Assembly (NCBI GenBank): GCA_977017575.1
Contig: CDRNVI010000056.1
Location: 186,001 to 250,000 of the forward strand
Length of the DNA: 64,000 nt
Direction of reading: 5' to 3'
From: Paramoeba atlantica
Lineage: Eukaryota > Discosea
This document shows positions 20,840 to 31,264 of this stretch, one piece after another. The position numbers and the translations under genes are program-made. The notes below the pieces were generated by a model that saw only the letters and a program-made list of their open reading frames with translations, was not told the DNA's origin and ran no database searches. How positions within the stretch are numbered: the stretch's first letter is position 1; every line of letters begins with the position of its first letter.

Positions 20840-22120
20840 CACTATTGGCAATCACCCACTCTTGGAAATCACCCACTATTGGAAATCACCCACTATTGGC
20901 AAATAATTAATTACCTCAAAAATTGTTCAGATAGAATTTCTAAATGTACATTTCTAGCAACTAATGGATACCTTGAAGGCTGCGGCCATAAAGGAATTAG
21001 GTGATAACTCATGTGATATCGGTGTAGAAGTGTACTCTGACATCGAAAGTGATTTTGCATGCGATTTCAATGATGACGAGAAATGTCACAACGATTTTCC
21101 TACTACTTTACACCCCTCAGTAAGAGATCCCCCAGTAAGAGATCCCCCAGTAAGAGAGATTTGGCTCGTGAGCCCCAACAGGAGGCGTAAAAGTATATGG
21201 CGTAGGGGGTGGGCGTCGGGGCCCTTCGGGGTTTTTCAGTAGAAAAAATAGAACAATTTGCGAAAAGACTTGCGATAAAAGAGAAATTTTGAATGCGTTC
21301 GTAAAACCCCTTTGTCCAAGAGTGGGTAATCTGACTTAAAAATCACCCACTCTTGGACAAAGGGGGTAAAAATCCCCCACTATTGGAAAAAAAGTTTCCT
21401 TTTTGGAGGCCTACAGAATGATTTTTTCATAAATCGACACTAATGTGAAAGTGGTAAAATAGTTTTTAATAAAACTAGCAATTGGTCAGCCCAAAAGTAG
21501 CGATTGTATGTCCCTTAAATATATGCCGCAAACATCAAACAATAAAAATAAGAACAGTAAGAAAAGCAACCCAAACCATTCGCGCAGGTTTCGAACCCGT
21601 TTTTGTTTTTTTAAAAATAAACATATTTTAATATTCTTGTATTTTTTATGAGCTAAAAACAGCGGGAACGGACAGATCTCAAAATTTTGAACGAAAACGT
21701 GGTATGATAACCCTACCATGCCCCCTCATGGAAACAATACGGGGGGTGACTTTTTGGTAGCCAGGGGTTTATACACACCCCTGTATGTATATTAAACCCC
21801 TGTGTGTATATTAAATAGGGGTTTATACACACCCCTGCATGTATCTAACAATGTCCCTGACCTATAATGTACAATACACTATGCACAAACGGATCTATAC
21901 ACAAAGCCAGCTAAAAAAGAAAAAGAATAGACCAGGTATTGCACGAAATTTTTTTACTCATCCTCACTTGAAGGAGTTTCTTGGCTAGCTTCAGAAAATC
22001 TGCAGAAACTATCGCTGAGATCATTCATTATTTCAATGTTTTCGCATCCGTAGAAATCGCGGATACACTCAAGTATATTAATGAAACGTACCTGCCATGC
22101 TTCTTTGCTCTCGGTTTTCT
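20840..22120. repeat. repeat region around CACCCACTATTGG blocks
   Basis: Four tandem copies of CACCCACT(A/C)TTGG lie at 20838-20900, with inverted or direct relatives at 21328-21385. AGTAAGAGATCCCCC is repeated three times at 21119-21158. GGGGTTTATACACACCCCTG is repeated at 21761-21840. A 92-residue frame at 20964-21242 has no recognisable domain and I do not support it as a gene. Confidence 0.5.
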
Positions 22121-22127
22121 CATACCC

Positions 22128-23135
22128 TTACTTCACGCATTGCAAAGCCGCATTGCGGCGCAGATCCATTGACGACATACCATAATTATAGTGCTGTTGC
22201 TTTATCCAATGTTTGATTGTCCGGTGCGCAGCCTCCGCGTGGTTAGTATGGCGCCCTTTTAGAGTCACGAATTCTTTACTGTGATTTACAGTAAAATGGC
22301 GGCAGTACTCCCCCAAGTTAATACACACAAGTTAATATGTATACTACAAGTTAATATGTGTAACCCCGCCACTGTCCGGTGGTCGGCAACCACCACTGAA
22401 CGTGCGCTCGTTAAATGGGGAGTGATCAAACTGAGAAGCGTATTCTGGTCCCTTCGCTTGACCAGCTTACAGTACGTTCTCCCCATTTTCCGGTCATCAA
22501 TCTCCGTGACGGTGACAAACTTTTCTGACTCGCTTTCCACGGTGATACTTTCTTTTCCCGATGAAAGTTTCATCGACTTGCAACTTCGAAAAATTAAAGA
22601 CCACATTCTCCTGGCGAAAATACAGTAAGCAACTCTGGAAACCATGTGCAACAGATTAGTTACTGCCCTCTGACGCACTCCACGGTTACGGGCGATTTGT
22701 CCAGTCGTCAAATTATGGGCTATACCCGCCCAGATTAGAAGAAGGGTAAGTGACGCTTGTTCGGCTGCTCAAGTAAGGTTCGTACCGAAAAAACCTTGCC
22801 CTACACGCATTGGTGTCCCCCTCCCCAGGATGAGTGCGCTAAAAAAAACCGAAGGCTCCCCTTGATCCCCACCATGAACTCCCCCCGTGACGTTTACATT
22901 GCGGTTCCGACAAGAGTCCATGGTTTTTCATCCAGACCTCAGCCGCTTCCCCTTGAGGAATGTAACGCATGTTGCGCCATAACCGAATGCACGCGAAGCC
23001 CTCGCACTCCCGACACACACTATGTGCTTCGAAGGGAGGAATTGTGCCCTCAGTCCAAGATGGTTCACCTTCACGATTTTCAACACTACTATTGGTGTGA
23101 GAAGCTTGTGTTTCCAAGAAAGCCATGAAGCGCAA
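22128..23135 (-). pseudogene. second Merlin/ISXO2-type transposase, decayed
   Basis: The minus strand carries, in order, EVWMKNHGLLSEPQC (22839-23135; N-terminal part resembling the Merlin 'L..hGLl...C' segment), VTEIDDRKMGRTYCK (22286-22711; first acidic block) and FTVNHSKEFVT with RHTNHAEAAHRTIKHWIKQ (22128-22328; NH and HTN-E blocks). The pieces are in different frames, so the gene is broken. Confidence 0.6.
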
Positions 23136-23689
23136 AAAAGTTCCGAAGTATTCCCAGTATCACTGTTGTTGTTCGTTTGAAATAGGATCCGTAAAGGAAA
23201 AATGTAGTGTTTTCTACAGGTCAATATTATAGAATAAGTACAGAATCCTGCGGAATTTGCAGACTTAGGTTCTCAGCGCGCGGGTCGCCAAAAAATATAA
23301 CTCTGTCCCAGGGCTACACTCACAGAAAAATAACTTTTTACAGTTGGATCTTCTCACAGTTGGGCCTTGCTCGCAGATGTGGGCTACGCCCACAGTTGAG
23401 CCTTGGTAGGCGATCTAGGTGACACAGATTAGAAATTTTCGGTGAAAAAACATAGCTCAGTGAGAAAATGGGTCGTGTAAAAATTGCTAACCCGTTCGTT
23501 GAATCGTTCAACGAACCGACGGCGGTTCGTAGAATATGCAACGAAGTAGAGACATAGCTCAATGGCCTCTCTTGAATGCCTACCCCATTACTCTGCCTTT
23601 GTATTGTAAAGGTTGTATGTACTGTAAAGGTTGTTTTCTCTTTATTCTTTCATATTTTTGCTTTCTTTCCTTTTTTCCTTCATCTCACC

Positions 23690-24460
23690 CTTATGCATTT
23701 TTGGGGCACTGTGCGTCGTTTCCCCCGTGGCCGGCGTTGGCCCTGCATTTGTAACCGTAGGTTCTTTGCCTGCATTTAAAGTCGAGGTGCCCAACTTCTC
23801 GCAGTTCAAGCATTTTAGCGACTGATATGCCTCGGATGAGGGTCTCAGTCGTAACCTGTTACTTCGCCCATCTGACGGATCAAGTTTGGTCCCATTGTCA
23901 GCTTTCCGGACCGTGTCAGAAGCTTTTGGATCGACGAGAGGATCCGTGCTTTTTTGCTAATGGCGTTTCGCACGATTTCGGCTGTGTTTTCCCGAATAGG
24001 TGCTGTCCCGAGTAGTTCCATCGTGTGCTTCTCTCGGTTTTCGTGCACGCCAAGGGATCGTCGTGACGTCCAGCATGCAGGTTACATCAGTTAACCACGA
24101 CAGTCCCTGGGGAAATCGGGGCTCTGGGTTCATAAGCAGGGGTGAACGGCAATGCTGTACCACACGAATAAAATCATTCTATTTTTCTTTCTCGGTGTCT
24201 TTCGACTTCTCATCCTTTTCACTTGTCTTTTTCCTTTCCTGGGAGGCCTCTTGAGCTTTCTTTTTTCCCCGAAGGACACATGCAAGAAGAGGGCACCGGA
24301 AATACGTTCGTTCTCGTATTTCCTCTCCTCCATAATTTCCATCACAGTTAGTTTCTCTTTCTCTGGGACCACTTCCCCTATTCCTTCGAGGACGGCTGAG
24401 TCGAAATCCAGGCACACAGGCCAGGCACGGTGCATGGATTTGAAAATCACTAGCCACTTC
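23690..24460 (-). pseudogene. fossil gag-like gene with CCHC knuckle
   Basis: A CLNCEKLGHLDFKC zinc knuckle (CX2CX4HX4C) lies on the minus strand near 23770-23815. Charged, gag-like short frames lie upstream at 23845-24457. The copy is broken in several places and looks old. It belongs to a gag-bearing retroelement, perhaps of the same broad class as the element at 1240-5640. Confidence 0.45.
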
Positions 24461-24984
24461 TTCTTATCAACTACTGTATCTTCATTGTTACATACTTAAT
24501 TACTGTGCTGAACTCGTCTTGCAAGGCGTACAGTAAGCGAGGAGTGTCCGCTTGTGTTTAGATGTACTAAAATTTTACCTCGGGATTATTTTTGGCATTT
24601 CACCTAAACTTTCCTTGCACCTTGATTTTCTCGCTACAAATGCCACGGCGTGCATCGCTGTAATCTCTATTTCCCTCCAACTGCAAAATGTTGTGAGCCT
24701 CTCCCACAAGTTCCCTGACTCTCTATTTTCCTTTTATTTTTGTCTGGCATGATCCACACATTTCTCTCTCGAAAATTATACTCATACTGGCCGTTTGGGT
24801 GGGGCTGTTTCATAAGCTCTTGCAGCTTCCGATAGAGTCAGCCACCCGCGAGCGGAAATCCGCCTGCGATCTCTTCGGGAAATTCCGCCACACATGGTCG
24901 GGCGAACGACACCCGAAACAGAGGATACCAGGTCTAAGATACGCATACTACATACTATGTTGTTCTGAGGACTGTTCTTTGTTC

Positions 24985-25300
24985 TCAGAACACCGAGAAC
25001 ACCATTCTATGAACCCACTTTACATGAAAGGTTTCCATGATCTTTGAAAAAAAATTAGAATCATCCAGCGAGCCGTTGTTGCATACGCTTGTTATGGGCG
25101 GATCTGGAGAACATGATCCAGTCCCGCGGATTTTTATTACCAGAAAGTAGGCGACGCATGCTATCCTGTATGAACGACCTACATGCGACATCTTCATCCG
25201 AGTCATTAATTTCACCGAGAAGGCTTTGTTGCTTCGAAATGCGACTCCCAATATGGCGTATTCATGTCGCAAGTATCCGGGGAATGAGTATGACACGTCA
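24985..25300 (-). pseudogene. fossil RT/RNase H fragment of a YR retroelement
   Basis: GYLRHEYAILGVAFR matches GYLRHAYAILGVATR in the RT/RNase H protein at 1247-2980, so this is a relative of the intact element. Only the connection region before RNase H survives, and it is broken in more than one place. Its position relative to the gag fossil at 23690-24460 does not fit one simple element. Confidence 0.65.
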
Positions 25301-25604
25301 TGAGTATGAGTGGAAATGTTTTAAAAAGTCATTTAAAAGTTTTCTGAATAGGAAAAACTCATGAGAAACATTTGCCAGGCCTTTGACATTTGCCAGGCCG
25401 GGGGCACACTTCTGTCCATGGGTGTATATTCCTAATACATACATGTATTATATTTACATGTATTATATTTCAATGTACATGTATTCCTTCCACTCCTCCT
25501 CGGTAATGCAAAAAATTGGATGCTCGTTATTATTTTCTGGACGATAGAGATATATGGGAAAGAGATTGTTGGCGCGTTCCCAAAAACTTGGGGAAGTAAT
25601 TCCT

Positions 25605-26155
25605 GGATTGTCATACTCAGTGCACCACCCACAGTTGGTGGTGCAGTTGGCAAGACTTACAGTTTCAGTACAGTTCAGTACAGTTGTGTACGCTACCGCC
25701 TGCATCCTTATCCCGTCAGACGAAACGATAAATCGTGGAAGTAGACGGGGAGCCCTGTGAACCAACGATTAATGTATGGGCCACTTGTTCTGGGCTATGA
25801 AATTTTTTGAGCCGAGCTTTAACTTTTGCTTCGACGGCTCCGCGAATAATTTGAGGCCTCGTCCCTTTTTTACTCAGGCGATTTCGTGCGACACGATTCG
25901 TACGGCCAGCCAAGTAATATTTGCCCCTTTTCTTGTTTCGTACCAACTCTCAGAAAACAGTGCTGTGGGATTTTTTTATAGAACGGGCAATTTCTCTGCG
26001 TGTCGATCCGCTCTCATGCATCGTCTGAATGTCTTGCCGCTCCTGAAGAGTTAATCTTCGATATTTAGGCATATAAAGTGCGAGTTTTGATTAGAAAGAA
26101 AAGCTACTAATTATGATAAAATATGTACCTCTCGGTGCACTGAGTATGACAATCC
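25605..26155 (-). mobile_element. IS30-like element with 22-bp perfect TIRs
   Basis: GGATTGTCATACTCAGTGCA begins the left end (25605-25626). The exact 22-base inverse ends the right end (26134-26155). Two further imperfect copies of the end motif follow within 26165-26210, as if transposase sites had been multiplied. The 551-base element holds the 5' half of an IS30-type transposase gene on the minus strand. The catalytic half is absent, so it is non-autonomous. Confidence 0.75.
25716..26072 (-). pseudogene. IS30-family transposase, N-terminal half
   Basis: The frame starts MPKYRRLTLQERQDIQTM, whose helix-turn-helix (REIARSIKKSHSTV) is typical of IS30. A TGA codon interrupts at the 'TISREL' position, and the frame then continues ELVRNKKRGKYYLAGR to HSPEQVAHTL and TIYRFV, where IS30 proteins have 'SPEQIA...S..TIYR.I'. 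The DDE core is missing. The start is 61 bases inside the right terminal repeat. Confidence 0.7.
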
Positions 26156-26631
26156 TATAAATTGTGGTGCACTGAGTATAACAATTTGGTGCACTGACAT
26201 TGACAATCCACCATTACCGGGTAATTACCCGACTTACCCTTTCATGTGTGCTCTTTATTCGCATTTCACTTATTTAATCAATGAGTTTTTAAAATTTACC
26301 AAGAAGTATGGGTGCAAAGCATTTTGAGCCGTGGGATTGAACAACAAAAAGAAGTTGGAGACTTCTTCGCCGTATCATACGTCGTGGTCGGACGAACAGT
26401 AGAAACTTGTGAATACATAGGCCGCTGACCCGCTGACGACTCCGCCGAGTACGTCGTGTACGCCCGAGAAAACTGCTGTCGGTCCGCTAGCTGGTCACTA
26501 ACGTGGTGATAGAATTTATCATTGGGTCGGACATCTTTCTGCATTTTCTCATGTATCAATTCAACATCAACGCGACGCGCACGACAATAATCGTCACGTA
26601 GTGATTGAACAATAGGCCATTATTCGAGCTA

Positions 26632-27456
26632 TTATAGCTCGTCCCATCTCCAGAAAAGTACCTTGATTCCCGGTGTTTGTCTTGCCAGAATGATCCACTT
26701 GCGAAATATCCCATTGAAGTTTCTTTTTTGCTGTTTCACAAAGGTACGGTCTTGAAAATATTGATTTGCTCGCAATCCAAACTCTGGAGCGTCGCGCAAC
26801 TCACGAATAAGATCTCTCGTGCGGAATCCATCATCATCGAATGTCCTAAACCAGGGATCATAGGTGAGGGGCTCGTATGGATCGAGTAAATTTGGATCAA
26901 GCATTATGGGGGTCGCACCCGCCCCAGTCATCCCCTCATCGAAGCCTTGTACACCTCGTACGACATTTCCTGAAATGGTTGAATCAGGCAGTTGCGAAGA
27001 CATTCCAGGAGGAATTGGAACTTGGGGTCCGGACATGCCTGCATTTACTCCACCTTGCACTGCAGAAATACCACCCTCGGAACCGGTTCGTGTCCGTAGA
27101 TCATTGCGCAACTTCACCAGATGATATTCTAACTCGGGATGCGGGAATGGATACTCTTTTGTTGGCTCATCTTCCCACACCCCCCACAAATACAGGCCCT
27201 CCTTCCTCAACTTTACATCCACTACCTTCAGCGGCACGTCAGGCTCATCCTTGCGGCGATAGGTAGCCTGCACTCGCATACTCGGCTTCTCGCCAGGTTT
27301 CACCGGAAGGTTCTCCCTCACAACCGTACACAACTGCGTCAGATCATTCGGTGTGAGTGGCCCGGTAGGCGCGGGCTGCTCCGTCACAGGAGACGAACCT
27401 CTCGAACCTCGCGAGCTACGCGTAGAAGAAGTCATCGTTGCAAGTTCTGATTGCAA
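26632..27456 (-). CDS. unrecognised 274-residue protein
   Basis: A long open frame. The N-terminal ~30 residues are Ser/Arg/Gly-rich. Residues ~35-120 look folded and beta-rich (VQATYRRKDEPDVPLKVVD, then LYLWGVWEDEP). A Gly/Pro-rich linker and an acidic/aromatic C-terminal part (DPWFRTFDDDGFRTRDLIRE) follow. I recognise no family. It lies among mobile-element debris and could belong to one. A further minus frame at 26296-26559 lies just downstream and may or may not be related. Confidence 0.5.
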   Translation of the reverse strand: MQSELATMTSSTRSSRGSRGSSPVTEQPAPTGPLTPNDLTQLCTVVRENLPVKPGEKPSMRVQATYRRKDEPDVPLKVVDVKLRKEGLYLWGVWEDEPTKEYPFPHPELEYHLVKLRNDLRTRTGSEGGISAVQGGVNAGMSGPQVPIPPGMSSQLPDSTISGNVVRGVQGFDEGMTGAGATPIMLDPNLLDPYEPLTYDPWFRTFDDDGFRTRDLIRELRDAPEFGLRANQYFQDRTFVKQQKRNFNGIFRKWIILARQTPGIKVLFWRWDEL

Positions 27457-27459
27457 CTT

Positions 27460-29420
27460 TCGCGAATAGTCAAAACTTCCTTTCGCGAATAGTCAATAAG
27501 AAAACACGCAACAAGGTACCCCCCCCTACTTATGCGCAACCGTTTGACCCGGCCACTTAGGCGCAATTTTGACGCATCGTTCAGAAGAACAGCGCCGCAA
27601 AGCGGCGCGATATTTTTTTTTGTGGTACGAATTTTTGTACCAATTTTCGCCGCTGTTGAAATGGAGAGTCTGCAGGTAGTCCCTTTGGGCGTTCAAAAAT
27701 GATCATCGATCTCCAGCGATCTCCTCTGATCCACACTGACCTCCACCGATCTGTACGGCTAGTCTTTGCATACTATACTGTACTGTACATCAGAGGAACT
27801 CTCCTGCCACGTACTGTACGCTTTTGAAATGATCAGCGCACCAGCGTGCGGCACCGCCTAGATGTGAGGCGGGTAAAGATAACGTGGGTAACTGCACTAC
27901 AAGTGCATGAAAAATTAAACTTTAATTTATATTTCGGACCCATGCTCTTAAAAGTCCGTTCTTTTCCTACAATTGATCGGGTGCTCGCAAAAAAGCCACT
28001 CACCCCGTGATGTGGTCATTCGCGGGCATAAGTAACCATACAAGTGAAGTACTGTACCTCCTCCCTAGTTATCTCTCACACGTCACCCCCCTAGTTATCT
28101 GCCACTTTTCGGTCCTTCAATTTTTTTTTCGTCAATTACTCCCCCTAGTTATCTGTCACTTTCATAGCTATTGTTTTCCAAAAAAAACTTAAAACGAAAT
28201 TTATCCCCCTACTTATTTGTCACCTTTCCACGAAAAGTTGTGACAGATAACTAGTGGGGTTTATTAGCGTTCCTATTGGGGTTCATTAGCGTTGCTTTCT
28301 AGACTCTTTCTTGCTGCGAAGCTATGGTAAAAATGTACCCTAAACAGCGATTTTTTTGAAAATCTTCCTCAGTAATCCCACAACATCGGCTTAGCAATTC
28401 TTCGGCCCCAGTTTTTGCCCCCCCCCTCCTAGCGTTGCATTTCATCCCAGCAAGGGCACGCTAGGATAGGGGGGATATTATATAAAGCAGCCCCCAAGGG
28501 CACCCCGCGTATATAACTCATGATTGAAGCACGCACCGCGAAGCGGCGCGAAATTTTTTTTTCACCTCTTTTTTTGACCCGGCTACTTATGCGCAATTTT
28601 AGGCCAAAACCTGGTTGCGCTTAAGTGGGGGGGGACAGTACAGGTTTACCTCGGAATGAAGAAACGCTAGGATTGGTCGCTCTGAAACGAGCCAAGCAAT
28701 TAGCTCTTAGTCATCAGTATCTGTGCCTCGAAGCATTTCTTGTCTCCTATACCAGGGCTCGATACTAGCCGAGCGGCGCTTATGTTTTTCTTGCCTATCA
28801 TCACATCACAGTAAGGTACAATCATTTACTCTTCTGCCATAACATCATACATTGTGTATGGCATTACACATCATTACCTACATGGTATCATACATTTGGT
28901 ATAGCATACATACATTGGTAGCGCATCATACAGTAGTACAAACAGTAGTATACTGTACATACTGTAGCGTATCTGTAGTATACTGTATAGTAGTCAACAT
29001 GTGCCAACGAGGCTATCCAATGCTGGTCGTGTATCGCATGGTGATGGACACGATCCCGTGAGGATACCCCTACGACCATTGATGCTCTCCGTCTAAGTGC
29101 TGGTCGTAATCTGTAAACTACATGTGATCCATAATTCTTGTCTCTTATTCCAGAGCTCGATCCTGCGCCTTGTCGTGGCGCTCTGGCTTAACACCCGCAA
29201 GAGTTAACCAAGACATGTAGAAACACATTTGAACATTTGAAACACATTTGAAAAATGTGTAATGGGGTAATAAGGGAAATAAAATTGAAATAAATCGCAA
29301 CAAAATCTGCGCCGCTTCGCGGCTCCTGTTTTCTCCTACTGACAAATAAGTAGGCGGTGTAAAATTACTACCTTCTCTGAGAACTGACAAATAAGTAGTG
29401 CTTTGTCTTAGTAGGCAGAG
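27460..29420. repeat. MITE-rich region
   Basis: There are several foldbacks and no supported gene. Palindromes GCGCCGCAAAGCGGCGC (27592-27608), ACCGCGAAGCGGCGC (28535-28549) and GCGCCGCTTCGCGGC (29309-29323) are present. CCCGGCTACTTATGCGCAAT-type blocks lie near 27548 and 28577. A 57-base hairpin CCTCCTAGCG...CGCTAGGATAGG lies at 28418-28475, with a twin at 37419-37475. CCCCCTAGTTATCTG.CAC repeats run through 28085-28255. Short GTACATAC/TACTGTA alternations fill 28840-28990. Confidence 0.55.
27862..27910 (+). promoter_or_regulatory. solitary copy of the block upstream of SL RNA
   Basis: GCGGGTAAAGATAACGTGGG and the dyad TGCACTACAAGTGCATGA match the block at the end of each SL spacer unit (GCGGGATAAGGACATGGTGA, then TGCACTATAAGTGCATGA). 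No SL exon follows. It is probably a relic of an SL repeat boundary or an isolated promoter element. Confidence 0.4.
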
Positions 29421-29902
29421 CAGTACCTTGAACTAGCACTTGTACTTTAACACCATGCAACGTGTCGTACGCGCGGTTGATGTCCCCTCTCGACCCAGTA
29501 AGGTACGAAACGCGGTCCTCCCACAAGAATACAATATGTTTCGACTACTGAGTAACGCCAGTTTCGCTGAGGAGTCATGGACCGAGAAAACGCCTGCTTG
29601 TGTGTGGAAGCATGTGGAGTGTAACGATGAGGGAGAAGTGACAAAGACACAATGGACCAGATACGAAAGGGTATACGTGTATATACAGGAAGAGAAGAGA
29701 GTCTCTCTAAAAGGTGCACTGCGATTGATTTTCCTACCCGACACATTGACCTCCTTCGATGCTTCCTTGCAAGAGGTTTTGGAGGGGCACGTAGACTTGG
29801 CGGTTCTACCGGCAGGATTGAAAACGTTTGACATTCGTTCGAATCAGTTCAGCGGAGGTTTGGATTTAACCCATTTGCCGTCTACTCTGGAAGATTTTCT
29901 TT

Positions 29903-30045
29903 AACGATAAAGATACAGTTTCTGTACCTTGTTGGTACATTTTGCTAGCCCTTCCTTTCTTTTCCCGGAAACGGGCATATTCTTACTTTTAAATGCCCGT
30001 TTCCGGCTGACGGCTAGCTGGAACTGTTCCTCTTTGTCGCGGAAG
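29903..30045 (+). ncRNA. spliced-leader RNA gene, unit 1
   Basis: The exon is 29903-29934: AACGATAAAG, then the core ACAGTTTCTGTACCTTGTTG, followed at once by the donor GT (29935). The core closely matches the 3' half of kinetoplastid and diplonemid SL exons (ACAGTTTCTGTAC...TTG). TACAG/CTGTA can form the exon hairpin, and GTACC/GGTAC can pair across the splice site. In the intron, GCTAGCC (29944-29950) pairs with GGCTAGC (30012-30018). A 14-bp stem (29965-29978 with 29993-30006) lies inside it. A conserved GGAACTGT block follows. I saw no clear Sm site or T-run terminator. Confidence 0.85.
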
Positions 30046-30686
30046 TAGGGGACGCACTTCGCACTCTTCACCCCTCCCCGGCTCGCTCTCTTCGAGTGAG
30101 CTTTCTTCCCTCCCCGGCTCTCTCCTTCTCGTGCTTTCTTCTCCCGGGAGCTATGGCCTCCCTTGAGGACCACTGGGCGTGCTACAGCGGGAGGACACGT
30201 TGTATGCGTGTATAGGGGATGCGAACTTGCACCCCTCTCTCCCTACATGCTGTAGCGAGTGCGGCGGTAACGGACCTCCCCATGATGCATCATGATCCAC
30301 GATAGACCATCTGACAGCATGAACCCACGGCTTGACCGTGTTGCAGCATGAACCATGGCTATACGTGCTGTAGCATGACCGATGGTCACGGTGGCCTCCC
30401 TTGAGGACCACTAGGCGTGTCCTCCGCCGACGAGACTCCCGGCTCTCCGCACCTGGGGGTCGCCCAGCTCTCTACACCCGGATTGCCCCCGAAACTGTAA
30501 TATGGGGATTACGCATCCGGCTCTCTGCACCTGCACATGACAACCGAGCTCTCTGCACCTGAGACCCCAGCTCTCTGCACCCGCACACCTCCGGCGAGGG
30601 CGAACCCTCACTTGATCCACCCGTCGCATGCGGGCACGGACTTTGTGAGCATAATCTCTGCACTATAAGTGCATGAACGAACAATG
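30046..30686. repeat. SL repeat spacer, unit 1
   Basis: The spacer is parallel to 30841-31264. It holds an extra block of about 236 bases between two copies of GGCCTCCCTTGAGGACCACT (30155 and 30391). Further on, a motif close to GCTCTCTGCACC recurs five times between 30438 and 30582. The end carries the GCACTATAAGTGC dyad (30660-30672). I looked for a 5S rRNA gene, often linked to SL genes, and saw none. Confidence 0.65.
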
Positions 30687-30840
30687 TGCATTGAAAAGAT
30701 GCAGTTTCTGTACCTTGTTGGTACTTTTTCCTTAGTTAATCCTTTCTTTCCCCGGCAACGGGCATACTCTTACTGTATTTTTATGCCCGTTGCCGGCCGG
30801 CACTAAGGTCGGAACTGTCTCTCTTGTCGCTGAAGCAGGG
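30687..30840 (+). ncRNA. spliced-leader RNA gene, unit 2
   Basis: The exon ends at 30720 (core with TGCAG in place of TACAG), with the donor GT at 30721. The 5' part of the exon differs from unit 1. The intron fold is kept with different bases: CCTTAGT (30730-30736) pairs with ACTAAGG (30802-30808), and the 14-bp stem pairs 30752-30765 with 30783-30796. Downstream GGAACTGT...CTTGTCGC is shared with unit 1. The dyad TGCACTATAAGTGCA (30659-30673) lies just upstream and is a promoter candidate. The divergent exon start raises the chance that this is a pseudogene. Confidence 0.75.
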
Positions 30841-31264
30841 GACGCGCTTTCACCCCTTCACCCCTCCCCGACTCACTCCCCTGGAGTGAGTGTGCTTCCC
30901 CCTCTCGGCTTTTTTTCGACTTGTCTTTTTCCTCTCCGAGAGGGCCATGCGTCACGGTGGCCTCCCTTGAGGACCACTAGGCGTGTCCGCCGCCGACGAG
31001 ACTCGGTTCTCCGCACCTGGGGGTCGCCCAGCTCTCTGCACCTCGGCTCTGTCGCAGCTCTCTGCACCCGGATTGCCCCCGAAACTGTAATATGGGGATT
31101 ACGCATCCGGCTCTCTGCACTGCACATGATAACCGAGCTCTCTGCACCTGGGACGCCAGCTCTCCGCACCCGCACACCTCCGGCGAGGACGAAACCTCAC
31201 ATGATCCACCCGTCGTATGCGGGATAAGGACATGGTGAGTAAATCTCTGCACTATAAGTGCATG
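30841..31264. repeat. SL repeat spacer, unit 2
   Basis: This is the shorter version of the spacer, with one copy of the GGCCTCCCTTGAGGACCACT block (30959) and six GCTCTCTGCACC-like motifs (31004-31165). It ends with the same dyad (TGCACTATAAGTGCATGA). The LRR gene sequence resumes about ten bases later, so the cassette consists of exactly two SL-plus-spacer units. Confidence 0.65.

Noticed and set aside
20964-21242. 92-residue acidic frame
   Set aside because: It ends in a three-fold repeat (RDPPV) created by a short tandem repeat and lies among transposon flanks; no domain.
21590-21720. tRNA gene around GGGTTCGAAACC (minus strand)
   Set aside because: A B-box-like string is present, but no A box at a fitting distance and no acceptor pairing.
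26632-27456. Calling the 274-residue frame a gag protein
   Set aside because: It has no zinc knuckle or other diagnostic motif, so I left it as unrecognised.
30046-31264. 5S rRNA gene in the SL spacer
   Set aside because: SL and 5S genes are often linked in Euglenozoa, but I found no 5S internal control or helix motifs in either spacer.
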